The notes beneath the pieces are model-generated. The model worked only from the letters and a program-made list of their open reading frames with translations. It was not told the DNA's origin and did not search any database. From assembly GCF_032248695.1 (NCBI RefSeq), contig NZ_JAVHXC010000006.1, forward strand, positions 190,801-254,800: a stretch of 64,000 nucleotides of DNA. The letters are read 5' to 3'. The translations under genes and the position numbers were made by a program. The stretch is from Dietzia sp032248695 (GTDB lineage: Bacteria; Actinomycetota; Actinomycetes; Mycobacteriales; Mycobacteriaceae). Positions 36,741 through 45,772 of this stretch are shown here, one piece after another (position 1 is the first letter of the stretch; each line of letters begins with the position of its first letter).

Positions 36741-38066
36741 TCAGTCCTCCGCGCGACGCCGGCGGCGGCTCGGCTTGGGCGCGTCGCCCTCACCGAGTCG
36801 GGCCATGAGCTCGGCCACCGACAGCCCCCGGCCCTCGCCGTGGCGGCTGGTCGGGGTCGACTCGGACCCGGTCTCCTGGGCGGGCGACGGCGCGGCGGGG
36901 TCGGACTTCGCCGCCGGCCCCGCGGGCGTCGAGCCGGCCGCCGAACCAGTCGACGAGCCGGTCGTGGAACCGGCCTTCGGCGCCGCGGCCCGATCAGAGG
37001 ACGGGGCGGAGCCGGCACCGGCGGACGGGGCGGAGCTGGTGCCGGTGGCCGAGGGGGCCCCGGGGGTCGACGGGCGGGGCGTGCCGGTCGTGGGCGTCGA
37101 TCCGGCCGCCGCGGACGAACCGGAGCGCGAGGGCCGGGGCGACGTCGCCGACGACGGCGCCGCGGTGGCGCCGGACGCGTCGCCGGAGCCGGCGCCCGGT
37201 GCACGACGCGGTTCCTGCGATCCCTGGACGGGGCGCACGGCGGGGCGGCGCGGCTCACCGGCCGGCGTCTGCGTGGGGGTCGTCCGACCGGAGACGGGAG
37301 AGAGTCTCTCGGTGCGCTCGGTGCTCGGGGTGGCGTCCGGCCCGACGCCGGCGACGGCCGGGTCGGTCGGCGCCGACGGCCGCCCGGACTGTGCGGGCCG
37401 CTCCGGCTGACCCGGACGGGTGGACGGGCCGGACGGGGTGGACCGGCCGGGTGCGGACTTCTCCCCCGCCGCACCGGCGTCGGTGGTCGCCCGGCCGCTG
37501 ACGCGCGGGGGCGTCATCCCCGGAGTACGACGACGCGGCGCCACCCGCTCGGACGGGACCGACGGCAGCGACGGACCCGCGCCGAGCTGTCCGGCCGGGC
37601 CGGGGCCGCCGACGGCGAAGCGGTCCTCGGGGAGGCTGACACCGAGCGCGGACAGCTGCTCCCGCAGGGCGGCGATCTCCTGCCGCAGGGCGAGGACCGA
37701 GTCCTCGGTCTCTGCGCGGACGCTGGCGCGCAGTTCCTTCTCCACCACCAGCTCGTGCTCCCGGCGGGCTGAGATCTCCCGCTCGAGCTGCAGCTCGTAG
37801 ACCGTGTGGAGGTCCCTGACACGCGCCGCCTCGGCCGCGGCCTGCCTGCGGTACCGGGCCACGAGGAACGCGCCGATGAACGCGGCCCACAGGGCGGACA
37901 GCGTGCCGATCCGCATCCAGACGGGATTGTCGGAGAAGATCATCACGATGGTCGCGATGAGGGCCAGCACCAGCAGCACCACCAGGGCGATGCTCGCCAG
38001 TCCGCGGTCGTCGCCACGCGCGGGGCGGGCTGACCGGGGCTTGTCCATCGCGCCGTCGGAACTCAT
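36741..38066 (-). CDS. Membrane protein with coiled coil and long disordered tail (DUF6779-like)
   Basis: Two transmembrane helices lie near residues 20-45 and 50-72 (LASIALVVLLVLALIATIVMIF and the following segment). A charged coiled coil follows to about residue 145 (RDLHTVYELQLEREISARREHE and so on), and then about 290 residues of Pro/Ser/Thr/Ala-rich low-complexity sequence end in SRRRRRAED. The location before the DUF3180 and folK genes equals Rv3604c. ATG 38066 lies 7 nt after a TATCAT hexamer; ATG 38075 and GTG further up are alternatives. Function unknown. Confidence 0.75.
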   Translation of the reverse strand: MSSDGAMDKPRSARPARGDDRGLASIALVVLLVLALIATIVMIFSDNPVWMRIGTLSALWAAFIGAFLVARYRRQAAAEAARVRDLHTVYELQLEREISARREHELVVEKELRASVRAETEDSVLALRQEIAALREQLSALGVSLPEDRFAVGGPGPAGQLGAGPSLPSVPSERVAPRRRTPGMTPPRVSGRATTDAGAAGEKSAPGRSTPSGPSTRPGQPERPAQSGRPSAPTDPAVAGVGPDATPSTERTERLSPVSGRTTPTQTPAGEPRRPAVRPVQGSQEPRRAPGAGSGDASGATAAPSSATSPRPSRSGSSAAAGSTPTTGTPRPSTPGAPSATGTSSAPSAGAGSAPSSDRAAAPKAGSTTGSSTGSAAGSTPAGPAAKSDPAAPSPAQETGSESTPTSRHGEGRGLSVAELMARLGEGDAPKPSRRRRRAED

Positions 38067-38188
38067 GCCCCGCATGATACTCAGAGAATCACCGGTCACA
38101 CAGGTAACCGGCGCGTGTCCTCGCGAACGGCGATGACGAGACCCGGGCCGCCAGGCGGGATCTCACCGGCCGGTTCCGTCCGGTCGGC

Positions 38189-38665
38189 TCAGGCGGGGTC
38201 GGCCAGGCCGCCGTTCTCCTCGTCGTCGGGCGGGGTCTCACACGCCCACTCCAGGAACAGGCCCGCGCCCACCAGGACCGCCCCCGCCACCAGGACCGCG
38301 ATGCTCGCGGGGAGCTCGGCTGCCGCGGCGGCCAGCTCCCCCAGGCGAGGGCCGAAGAACAGGGTGAGCCCGGCACCGACGCCACCCGCCACCGCCCCGA
38401 GCACCGCCGACGCCTGCCCGAGCGCCGCACACCGCGCGATGGTGAGCGGGTGCATCTGGCTGCGGTCCTGCCCGACCCCGCCGTCGGAGATCGCCCCCCG
38501 GATCCGGATCGCCAGCAGGACGTCGACCGCCGCGACCACGAGCAGGGTCACCCAACCGAACCCGATCGGAGGCAGGGACCCGAGGAACGCCTCGACGAGC
38601 GCGTACGCGGCCACGGCGGCGACGAGCGCAACCAGTGCCAGGGTGGACCTCGCCACGCGAGTCAT
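38189..38665 (-). CDS. DUF3180 membrane protein
   Basis: The 158-residue protein has four hydrophobic segments: about 8-28, 36-52, 78-100 and 114-136. The motif DRSQMHPLTIARCAALGQASA between the second and third is typical of DUF3180. The start overlaps the folK stop (ATGA). It occupies the place of Rv3605c at the end of the folate operon. No function is known. Confidence 0.82.
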   Translation of the reverse strand: MTRVARSTLALVALVAAVAAYALVEAFLGSLPPIGFGWVTLLVVAAVDVLLAIRIRGAISDGGVGQDRSQMHPLTIARCAALGQASAVLGAVAGGVGAGLTLFFGPRLGELAAAAAELPASIAVLVAGAVLVGAGLFLEWACETPPDDEENGGLADPA

Positions 38666-39192
38666 CCGCGACTCCCCCGGCCCCGGGGCGCCAGAGACGC
38701 GTCCAGGCGGCGAACCGCGGAGACCTCTGCCGGGTCGAGCGCGGCGAGATGGTCGGCGACGGCGACCCCGGCCAGGCGGGCCTCCGGCTCGACCTCCAGC
38801 CACGGCACCAGCACGAACGCGCGCTCGGCCGCGCGCGGGTGCGGCAGGGTGAGAGCCGGGTCGTCGGACGTCACCGTCCGACCGTCCTCGTCGGCGGTCA
38901 CCACATCCACGTCCAGGGTCCTCGGCCCCCAGCGCACCTCCCGGGTGCGACCGGCCTCGCGTTCCCGGGCGAAGCCCCACTCGAGGACGTCGGCCGGGGT
39001 GCCGGGGTGGTCCACGAGGAGCGCGGCGTTCAGGAAGTCGTCCTGCTCCACCCCGCCCCACGGCGGGGTGGCGTAGACCGAGGACACCGCCCGGAGGATC
39101 CCGTCGGAGGCCGCCGCCTCGGCGACCCCGCGCAGCAATGCGAGCGCGTCGCCCTGGTTGCCGCCGATCGACAGCACCGCCCGGCAGCTCAC
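38662..39192 (-). CDS. folK: 2-amino-4-hydroxy-6-hydroxymethyldihydropteridine pyrophosphokinase
   Basis: HPPK transfers pyrophosphate from ATP to hydroxymethyl-dihydropterin. The core begins AVLSIGGNQGDALALLRG, with SSVYATPPWGGVEQDDFLNAAL and the diagnostic RWGPRTLDVDVV and LPHPRAAERAFVLVPW. GTG 39192 overlaps the folB stop in GTGA. The 176-residue length fits. Confidence 0.95.
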   Translation of the reverse strand: MSCRAVLSIGGNQGDALALLRGVAEAAASDGILRAVSSVYATPPWGGVEQDDFLNAALLVDHPGTPADVLEWGFAREREAGRTREVRWGPRTLDVDVVTADEDGRTVTSDDPALTLPHPRAAERAFVLVPWLEVEPEARLAGVAVADHLAALDPAEVSAVRRLDASLAPRGRGSRG

Positions 39193-39581
39193 CGCTCGCC
39201 CCGCTCGCGGCGGGTCCCGCTCCGCGAACGCCGGGCCACGACGGCGACGTCGGCGAACTCGGCGGGGATGGGGGCCTGCGGCTTGTGCAGCGTGACCTCC
39301 ACCGCGTGGGCGTCGGGGGCCATCTCCATGACCCCGTCGGCGATCCGCGAGGCGACCGTCTCGATGAGGTCGAACGGCGGCCCGGCCACGACGTCGCGCG
39401 CGAACAGCGCGAGCGCCCCGTAGTCGACGGTGTCGGCGAGGTCGTCGGAGGCGGCCGCGGTGGTGAAGTCGGTCCACAGGACCAGGTCCACCAGGAAGTC
39501 CTGCCCGTCCCGCTTCTCGTGCTCGAAGACCCCGTGGTTGCCGCGCACCCGCAGGCCGCGGAGCTCGATGCGGTCGGCCAT
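39189..39581 (-). CDS. folB: Dihydroneopterin aldolase
   Basis: FolB cleaves dihydroneopterin to hydroxymethyl-dihydropterin and glycolaldehyde. The opening IELRGLRVRGNHGVFEHEKRDGQDFLVDLVLW is typical and contains the substrate region; the catalytic Lys lies in VEVTLHKPQAPIP. The 130-residue length is normal. The ATG shares a base with the folP stop (TGATG). Confidence 0.95.
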   Translation of the reverse strand: MADRIELRGLRVRGNHGVFEHEKRDGQDFLVDLVLWTDFTTAAASDDLADTVDYGALALFARDVVAGPPFDLIETVASRIADGVMEMAPDAHAVEVTLHKPQAPIPAEFADVAVVARRSRSGTRRERGER

Positions 39582-40444
39582 CAGTTCGCTCCCGCTCGTC
39601 CCGCCGCCCACGCCGCGGCGACCCGCACCGCGTCCGCGCTGGGGGCGACGTCGTGGACCCGCACGGCCCACGCACCGGCGGCGGCCGAGAGCGACGTGAT
39701 GGCCGCCGTCGCGGGGTCGCGCCCCGGGACCGGGCGCGGGGACCCGTCCGCCTCCGGCAGCAGGGAGCCGAGGAACCGCTTGCGCGACGCCGCGACCAGG
39801 ACGGGGAAGCCGAGGTCGAGCAGTGTGTCCAGTCCCTTGAGCAGGGCCCAGTTGTCGTCCCCGTTCTTGGCGAAGCCCAGACCCGGGTCCAGGACGATGT
39901 CGGCGGCGTCGATCCCCGCCGCGAGCGCGGCGTCGGCCCGACGGGCCAGGTGATCGCGCACGGCGCCCACCACGTCGCCGCCGTAGTCGGCGCGACCACC
40001 GGCGCCGGCACGGTACTCGTCCGGGGACACCCAGTGCATGAGGATCACCGACCCGCGGTGCTCCGCCACGACCCGCAGCATGTCGGGGTCGGCCAGACCG
40101 CCGGACACGTCGTTGATGACCGCCGCGCCCTCCTCGAGCGCCCGGGCCGCGACGCGGGACCGCATGGTGTCCACCGACACCGGTGCGAACCCGGACACCT
40201 CGCGCACGACGGGGACGACGCGCTGCTCCTCGTCGGACTCCTCGACCCGCAGGGCGCCGGGGCGGGTGGACTCGCCGCCGACGTCGATGAGGTCCGCACC
40301 CTCCGAGACCATCCGACGCGCGTGCGCGACCGCGTCGTCGAACGCGAGGTGTCGCCCGCCGTCGGAGAACGAATCCGCCGTGATGTTGAGAACGCCCATT
40401 ACCGCACAGTGGTCCGGGTGGGGCAGTCGGGCGGGCGCGCTCAC
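39581..40444 (-). CDS. folP: Dihydropteroate synthase
   Basis: DHPS condenses the pterin pyrophosphate with p-aminobenzoate and is the sulfonamide target. The TIM-barrel blocks are VMGVLNITADSFSDGG, LIDVGGESTRPGA, VSVDTMRS, INDVSGG and ASRKRFLG, all intact. GTG 40444 overlaps the folE stop (GTGA). At 287 residues it is of normal length. Confidence 0.96.
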   Translation of the reverse strand: MSAPARLPHPDHCAVMGVLNITADSFSDGGRHLAFDDAVAHARRMVSEGADLIDVGGESTRPGALRVEESDEEQRVVPVVREVSGFAPVSVDTMRSRVAARALEEGAAVINDVSGGLADPDMLRVVAEHRGSVILMHWVSPDEYRAGAGGRADYGGDVVGAVRDHLARRADAALAAGIDAADIVLDPGLGFAKNGDDNWALLKGLDTLLDLGFPVLVAASRKRFLGSLLPEADGSPRPVPGRDPATAAITSLSAAAGAWAVRVHDVAPSADAVRVAAAWAAGRAGAN

Positions 40445-41064
40445 GTTCCGCGCAGGAGGCCGAGGGCCTCCGCCCTGGTGGAGGCGTTGGACCGCATGAT
40501 GCCGCGGACGGCCGACGTGGTGGTGATGGAGCCCGCCTTGCGGATCCCGCGCATGGACATGCACAGGTGCTCGCACTCGATGACCACGAGCACGCCGGAG
40601 GGGTCCAGCTTGTCGACCAACGCGTCGGCGACCTGGCTGGTGAGCCGCTCCTGCACCTGCGGGCGCTTGGCGTAGAGATCCACGAGCCGGGCGAGCTTGC
40701 TCAGGCCCGTGACCGCGCCGGACTGCCCGGGGATGTACCCGATGTGCGCGACCCCGTGGAACGGCACGAGGTGGTGCTCGCACGTCGAGTAGATCGGGAT
40801 GTCGCGGACGAGGACGAGTTCGCGGTGGTCCTCGTCGAAGGTCCGTGACAGCACCTCGGCGGGGTCGGTGTACAGGCCGGCGAACACCTCGCGGTAGGCC
40901 CGCGCCACCCGGGCGGGAGTGTCCTGCAGGCCCTCGCGGTCCGGGTCCTCGCCGACGGCGATGAGCAGGTCACGGACTGCGGCCTCCGCGCGCGCGGCGT
41001 CGAAGACCGCCCCCGAGGACACCGAGCGCGCCTCTGCGGGGGGTATGTGGTCAGGGGTCGTCAT
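40441..41064 (-). CDS. folE: GTP cyclohydrolase I
   Basis: FolE converts GTP to dihydroneopterin triphosphate, the first folate step. The zinc ligands are in YSTCEHHLVPF and ECEHLCMSMRGI; the active-site stretch GLSKLARLVDLYAKRPQVQERLT is typical. ATG 41064 is preferred over the preceding TTG because GAGG lies upstream. It follows ftsH by 33 nt on the same strand and heads the folE-folP-folB-folK series. Confidence 0.97.
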   Translation of the reverse strand: MTTPDHIPPAEARSVSSGAVFDAARAEAAVRDLLIAVGEDPDREGLQDTPARVARAYREVFAGLYTDPAEVLSRTFDEDHRELVLVRDIPIYSTCEHHLVPFHGVAHIGYIPGQSGAVTGLSKLARLVDLYAKRPQVQERLTSQVADALVDKLDPSGVLVVIECEHLCMSMRGIRKAGSITTTSAVRGIMRSNASTRAEALGLLRGT

Positions 41065-41097
41065 CAATCCTCTTCTCGCACGAAGCGGCCGCGGCGG

Positions 41098-43605
41098 TCA
41101 GTCCTCACGTTCCCACGGCGGTTGCCAGTCGGGGTCCTTGTCCTCGCGGCGGTGTGAACCGCCGCCCGGGGCGTCGGAGCGCGCGGCGTCGGGGGTGTCG
41201 GTCGCGCCGCCCTCCTCGACCCTGGACCAGGCCCGGTTCGACGGCTCGTCGGCCTGCTCTCGTCGCTCCCCACCCTCCGGGGCGCCCCAGCCCTCCGCGG
41301 GCCGGCCGTTCACGGGAGCGGCCGGCAACCGCGTCGTCTCGGCCCCGCTGGGCACCGGATAACCGGCCTCACCGTGGTGGGCCGACCGGCGCGGTGGCCA
41401 GCCGGGTGCCGACCAACCCGGGGGCGGCGGCGTCCCGTAGGCCGGGATACCCGGCGATCCCGCACCGCGGTCGCCCGGGACCGCGGCTGTCCCGGGCCCG
41501 CTGCCGGGCACCGCGGACGCCTCGCCGGCCGGGCCCGAGCCGTTGCGCGCGTCCCCGTGCCCCTCGCGGGCACGGTCGTCGTCGCCGGGCGCTCCCTCCC
41601 CGGCCCCGCGGCCGGTGGGCAGGACCGGCATCGCGAACGGGTCGGTCACCGGGGGCGGCCAGGGCTCGCCCCGCTCCTTGGCCAGTTCGCCGGGGGTCTT
41701 GATGGGCGGCCGGGTCGAGGGGATCCGACCACCGAAGTCGTCGAACTCGGTGATCCGCGGACGCTTGACCACGTCGGCGAAGAGCCGCTCGAGGTCGTCC
41801 TGGCGGAGCGTCTCCTTCTCCAGCAGCTCCGCGGCGACCGCGTCGAGGATGTCGCGGTTGGTCTCGAGGACCTGCCACGCCTCGGTGTGCGCGGCGTCGA
41901 TGATCCGGCGCACCTCGTCGTCGATGATCTTGGCGACCTCCGGCGAGTAGTCCCCCGCCGCGGAACCGCCACGCCCGAGGAACGGATCCCCGCCCTCGCC
42001 GCCGTACTTCACCGCGCCGAGCTTGGCACTCATCCCGTACTCGGCGACCATCGTGCGGGCGATGCGGGTGGCCTGCTCGATGTCCGAGCTCGCGCCCGAG
42101 GTCGGCTCGCCGAATACGTACTCCTCGGCCGCGCGACCGCCCATCGCCATGACGATCCGGGCGATCATGTCCGCGCGGGTCATCAACGACTTGTCGTCCT
42201 CGGGCACGACGAGCGCGTGACCGCCGGTGCGGCCGCGGGCGAGGATCGTGACCTTGTGGACGGGCTCGAGGTCCTCCATCGCCCACGCGGCCAGCGCGTG
42301 CCCGGACTCGTGGTAGGCGGTGACCTTCTTCTCGTGCTCACTGATCACGCGGTGCTTGCGACGCGGGCCGCCCACCACGCGGTCGGTGGCCTCCTCGAGG
42401 ATCTCGATGTCGATCTCGTCCCGGCCCAGTCGGGCGGCGAGCAACGCGCCCTCGTTGAGCACGTTGGCCAGGTCCGCGCCCGACATGCCGATCGTGCGCC
42501 GGGCGAGCGAGGTCATGTCGACGTCCGCCGCCAGCGGCTTGCCGACCGAGTGGACGGCCAGGATCGCCTCGCGGCCCTTGAGGTCCGGGTTGGTCACCGG
42601 GACCTGACGGTCGAACCGCCCGGGGCGCAGCAGCGCCGGGTCGAGGACGTCGGGACGGTTGGTGGCGGCGATGAGGATGACGGTCGAGCGGTCGTCGAAC
42701 CCGTCCATCTCCACCAGGAGCTGGTTGAGGGTCTGCTCCCGCTCGTCGTGGCCGCCGCCGGTGCCCGACCCGCGGTGCCGGCCCACGGCGTCGATCTCGT
42801 CGACGAACACGATGCAGGGCGCGTTCTGCTTGGCCTTCTCGAACAGGTCGCGCACCCGCGAGGCGCCGACGCCCACGAACATCTCGACGAAGTCCGAGCC
42901 GGAGATGGAGTAGAACGGCACCCCGGCCTCGCCTGCCACCGCGCGGGCGAGCAGGGTCTTGCCGGTACCGGGCGGGCCGTAGAGCAGGACACCGCGGGGG
43001 ATCTTGGCGCCGAGACGCTCGTACCGCGCCGGGTTCTGCAGGAAGTCCTTGATCTCGTTGAGCTCCTCGACCGCCTCGTCCTCACCCGCGACGTCCGCGA
43101 ACGTGGTCTGGGGCATGTCCTTGGTGAACTCGACGGCGCGCGACTTGCCGACCCCGAACAGCCCGCCCTTGCCGCCCTGCATCCGGGACATGAAGAAGAA
43201 CAACAGACCGAACAGGATGAGCATGGGCAGCAGGAACGACAGCATCTGCGACAGGAAGCCCTGCTGCGTGACCGAGGTGTCGTACTTCTCCGGCTCCGCG
43301 GCGGCGACCCGGTCGAAGATCTGGTCCGCGGCCCGCTCCGGGTACTTGGCGAGGAGCTGATCGGTCTCCTCCGCGCCCTCCTCGGGGGTGATCGGGTTCT
43401 CGAGCGTGAGCCGCAGCTGCTGCTCCCGGTCCTCGATGAGCGCTTCCCTGACGTTGCCCGCGTCGACCTGCGCCAACGCCACCGAGGTGTCGACCTCGGC
43501 GTACCCGCGGTCGTCGTTCGCGAAGAACGAGAACCCGACGATCGCCAGGATGATCACGCCCGCGATCGCGACGTTGCGGAAGACGGTGTTGCTCTTGCGT
43601 TCCAT
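41098..43605 (-). CDS. ftsH: ATP-dependent zinc metalloprotease FtsH
   Basis: This membrane AAA protease has a first TM helix at about 10-27 and a second at about 115-135, with a periplasmic part between. Walker A GPPGTGKT is at 210-217, followed by VFVDEIDAVGRHRG, the SRH, and the protease motif HESGH at 432-436. After the protease domain comes a long Pro/Gly-rich tail (about residues 640-835) that is longer than in most FtsH proteins. The location upstream of folE is conserved in mycolata. Confidence 0.97.
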   Translation of the reverse strand: MERKSNTVFRNVAIAGVIILAIVGFSFFANDDRGYAEVDTSVALAQVDAGNVREALIEDREQQLRLTLENPITPEEGAEETDQLLAKYPERAADQIFDRVAAAEPEKYDTSVTQQGFLSQMLSFLLPMLILFGLLFFFMSRMQGGKGGLFGVGKSRAVEFTKDMPQTTFADVAGEDEAVEELNEIKDFLQNPARYERLGAKIPRGVLLYGPPGTGKTLLARAVAGEAGVPFYSISGSDFVEMFVGVGASRVRDLFEKAKQNAPCIVFVDEIDAVGRHRGSGTGGGHDEREQTLNQLLVEMDGFDDRSTVILIAATNRPDVLDPALLRPGRFDRQVPVTNPDLKGREAILAVHSVGKPLAADVDMTSLARRTIGMSGADLANVLNEGALLAARLGRDEIDIEILEEATDRVVGGPRRKHRVISEHEKKVTAYHESGHALAAWAMEDLEPVHKVTILARGRTGGHALVVPEDDKSLMTRADMIARIVMAMGGRAAEEYVFGEPTSGASSDIEQATRIARTMVAEYGMSAKLGAVKYGGEGGDPFLGRGGSAAGDYSPEVAKIIDDEVRRIIDAAHTEAWQVLETNRDILDAVAAELLEKETLRQDDLERLFADVVKRPRITEFDDFGGRIPSTRPPIKTPGELAKERGEPWPPPVTDPFAMPVLPTGRGAGEGAPGDDDRAREGHGDARNGSGPAGEASAVPGSGPGTAAVPGDRGAGSPGIPAYGTPPPPGWSAPGWPPRRSAHHGEAGYPVPSGAETTRLPAAPVNGRPAEGWGAPEGGERREQADEPSNRAWSRVEEGGATDTPDAARSDAPGGGSHRREDKDPDWQPPWERED

Positions 43606-43756
43606 TCGGTCCTCGTGTGGAAGGACGGCCCAGCCGGTCGGAGGGCCCGGTCGTGCGACCGACGTCGTCGGTATCGCCCCAGGCTACCCGCCACCGCCGA
43701 CAGCCCACCCCGATGATCGCCACGGGCGCACATCCCACCGCCGTACGATCGTGGCC

Positions 43757-45100
43757 GTGACCACCGAACCCTCGTCCGCGACCGCGATCGCGGAGGCCGT
43801 GCGCACCGGGGCCCTCGGCGCCCGGGAGACCCTCGACGCGGCGTTCGACCGGGTGGCCGGACTGGACCCCACGGTGCGGGCCTTCGCCGCCCTCCTGCAG
43901 ACGGACGGCCGCGCGGCAGCCGACGCCCTCGACGCCACGCCCCCCGCGCGACGCGCGCGCCTGCCGCTGGCCGGGGTCCCGCTGGCGATCAAGAGCACCG
44001 TCACCCTCGACAACCCGGCGGTGGCGCCGTTGCTCGCGGCGGGTGCCCTCCCGGTGGGCGTGACCACCGCCCCGCAGCTGTGCGCCTGGGGGATGACGGA
44101 CTCCGACGCGCACGGCATCACCCGGAACCCGCGGGACCCGGGACTCTCGCCCGGCGGTTCCTCCGGGGGTTCGGCGGCGGCGGTGGCCTCCGGCATGGTT
44201 CCGCTCGCCGTGGGCGACGACGGCATGGGCTCGCTGCGGATCCCCGCCGCCGCGTGCGGGATCGTCACCATCAAACCCGGGACCGGGGTCGTCCCCACGC
44301 GCCTGTCCGGGGACAACTGGGGCGGCCTGGCCGAATCCGGCCCGTTGGCCCGGACGGTGGGGGACGTGGCCCTCGCCCTGTCGGTGATGGCGGGCCGCGA
44401 GGACCTCGCCCGCCCCGGTCCCGTCCCCGGCGGGACCCGGATCGGCCTGTCCGTGACCAGTCCGATCCGGCTGGGTCGCGACCTCGTACGCATCCAGGGC
44501 CCCTGGGTCCGCGCGGCCCGGGAGGCCGCCCGGGCCCTGCGCGCGGTCGACCTCGTCGTCGTCGACACCCCGTTGCCCTCCCCCCGCGACCCGGTCCTCT
44601 ACCTGGCGCGATGGACCTCCGGCGTGGCCCGCGCCGCCGAGGACGAGAACCTGCCGCTGTCCGCGATGGAACGGCGCACCCGTCACCACGCGCTGCTCGG
44701 GCGGACCGTCTTCCGGCGCGGGGGCGCGGGCGACGGCGACACCCGGTGGAACCGCGGAGCCGCGGCCCTGCGCGCCGATGTCGAGCGCGCCATGGACACC
44801 GCCGGGGTCGACGTGTGGCTCACCCCCGCGCTGGCCGACGTGCCGCCCGAGGCGACCGACTGGCACCGCCGCTCGTGGGGCCGCTCCCTGTGGGCGTCGA
44901 TGCGGTTCTCGCCGTTCACGCCGCTGGCGAACGTGCTGGGGTGGCCCGCGATGTCCGTGCCGTACGGGAGCACCACCACGCCCTCCGGGCGGCCCCTGCC
45001 CACGTCCGTCCAGCTCGTCGGCCGCCCCGGGTCCGAGGCGACGCTGCTCGCGCTGGCGGCCGCGCTCGAGCGGTCGAACGGCGGCCCGGACTCGGCCTGA
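43757..45100 (+). CDS. Amidase-signature family hydrolase
   Basis: The 447-residue enzyme has the Ser-cis-Ser-Lys triad: Lys79 (LAIKSTVTL), cis-Ser within GGSSGGS at 135-136, and nucleophile Ser159 (DDGMGSLRIPA). The rest follows amidases of the GatA fold, but no gatB or gatC is adjacent, so a free amidase acting on a small amide is more likely. GTG 43757 is 7 nt after TACGAT (43744-43749), consistent with a leaderless mRNA. It starts the insertion between ftsH and hpt. Confidence 0.88.
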   Translation: MTTEPSSATAIAEAVRTGALGARETLDAAFDRVAGLDPTVRAFAALLQTDGRAAADALDATPPARRARLPLAGVPLAIKSTVTLDNPAVAPLLAAGALPVGVTTAPQLCAWGMTDSDAHGITRNPRDPGLSPGGSSGGSAAAVASGMVPLAVGDDGMGSLRIPAAACGIVTIKPGTGVVPTRLSGDNWGGLAESGPLARTVGDVALALSVMAGREDLARPGPVPGGTRIGLSVTSPIRLGRDLVRIQGPWVRAAREAARALRAVDLVVVDTPLPSPRDPVLYLARWTSGVARAAEDENLPLSAMERRTRHHALLGRTVFRRGGAGDGDTRWNRGAAALRADVERAMDTAGVDVWLTPALADVPPEATDWHRRSWGRSLWASMRFSPFTPLANVLGWPAMSVPYGSTTTPSGRPLPTSVQLVGRPGSEATLLALAAALERSNGGPDSA

Positions 45101-45173
45101 GTGGCCGGAGGGGTCCGAGGAGCCCGAGGGTCCTGCGGGGCCGATCGCACACCGCCCGGAGAAAAGGAACGTG

Positions 45174-45202
45174 TTGCACCCCGGGGCGGGTGGGGATACA
45201 AC
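45174..45202 (+). promoter_or_regulatory. Strong sigma-70/SigA-type promoter of the 43-residue gene
   Basis: TTGCAC (45174-45179) and TACAAC (45197-45202) are separated by exactly 17 bp. This is one of the best -35/-10 pairs in the window and predicts a start near 45209 and a 5' leader of about 66 nt. Confidence 0.65.
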
Positions 45203-45274
45203 CATCCCGGGTCATCACCCACGACCCCGGGCCCGGCCGCCGTCGGCCCGCACTCCCCTGTGGAAGGACACCTG

Positions 45275-45406
45275 ATGTTCGATGCCTCCAGCGCCCTCGG
45301 CTCCGCCCTCGGCGACATGACGACCGACTTCCTCGGCGCCACCGTCGAGATGCTCGTCGGCTTCTTCGCCCGGTCGGGCGAGCTGTTCCTGGGCAGCGCC
45401 TCCTGA
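45275..45406 (+). CDS. 43-residue acidic amphipathic peptide, possible cell-wall channel peptide
   Basis: The peptide starts MFDASSALGSALGDMTTDF and ends FLGSAS, with a hydrophobic middle (FLGATVEMLVGFFARSG). It has no signal peptide, four acidic residues and one Arg. GGAAGG lies 8 nt before the ATG and a consensus-like promoter lies upstream. Size, amphipathic helix pattern and acidity recall the PorA/PorH channel-forming peptides of Corynebacterium, which are also 45-57 residues and lack signal sequences. That link is an inference from pattern only; a small regulatory or toxin-like peptide is the alternative. Confidence 0.6.
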   Translation: MFDASSALGSALGDMTTDFLGATVEMLVGFFARSGELFLGSAS

Positions 45407-45436
45407 CCTCCCCGTGACGGGCGGGGCCGACGCCCC

Positions 45437-45673
45437 TCAGTCCTCCGGCAGGTCGGCGAAGCGCTTCTTGACGTCGCGGTACCAGCCCAGCGACTGCCGG
45501 GGCCGACGCCACCGCCCCTTCATGTCCTCCCGTGCCGGCACGTGCGCCTCGTCGCCGGCGCGGACGCGTTCCTTGAGGTGGGCGTCCTGGGCGTTGATCA
45601 CGTCGTCCGCCGTCTCACCGCGGTGCGCCAGATCGCAGGGGCCGCCCAGGTCCTTACAGGTCATGGTCTTCAT
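45437..45673 (-). CDS. DUF1059 family small protein
   Basis: The 78-residue protein starts MKTMTCKDLGGPCDLAHRG and continues ETADDVINAQDAHLKERV, which is the DUF1059 pattern (two Cys in the N-terminal loop, then a helix). The function of the family is unknown. The start at 45673 is favoured over an upstream ATG because the family begins with MKTMTCKDLGG. It has an ECF41-type promoter 57 nt upstream (45731-45757). Confidence 0.82.
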   Translation of the reverse strand: MKTMTCKDLGGPCDLAHRGETADDVINAQDAHLKERVRAGDEAHVPAREDMKGRWRRPRQSLGWYRDVKKRFADLPED

Positions 45674-45730
45674 CGAGTTCCCGTCCTCTCCTGACGTGGC
45701 GCCGCCGGATGGCACCGCCTCACCCTCTCT

Positions 45731-45757
45731 GACGAGTGGCGGACCGCGGATGTGACC
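45731..45757 (-). promoter_or_regulatory. ECF41-type promoter upstream of the DUF1059 gene
   Basis: On the minus strand, GGTCACA and CGTC are separated by exactly 16 bp. The published ECF41 promoter is TGTCACA-N16-CGTC, so only the first base differs. It lies between the ECF41-type sigma gene and the DUF1059 gene and points at the latter. Confidence 0.6.
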
Positions 45758-45772
45758 GGGGGCCTCCCGTCA

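Noticed and set aside
43757..45100. Reading the amidase as GatA of the Glu-tRNA(Gln) amidotransferase
   Set aside because: No gatB or gatC is adjacent and sequence outside the triad does not follow GatA closely.
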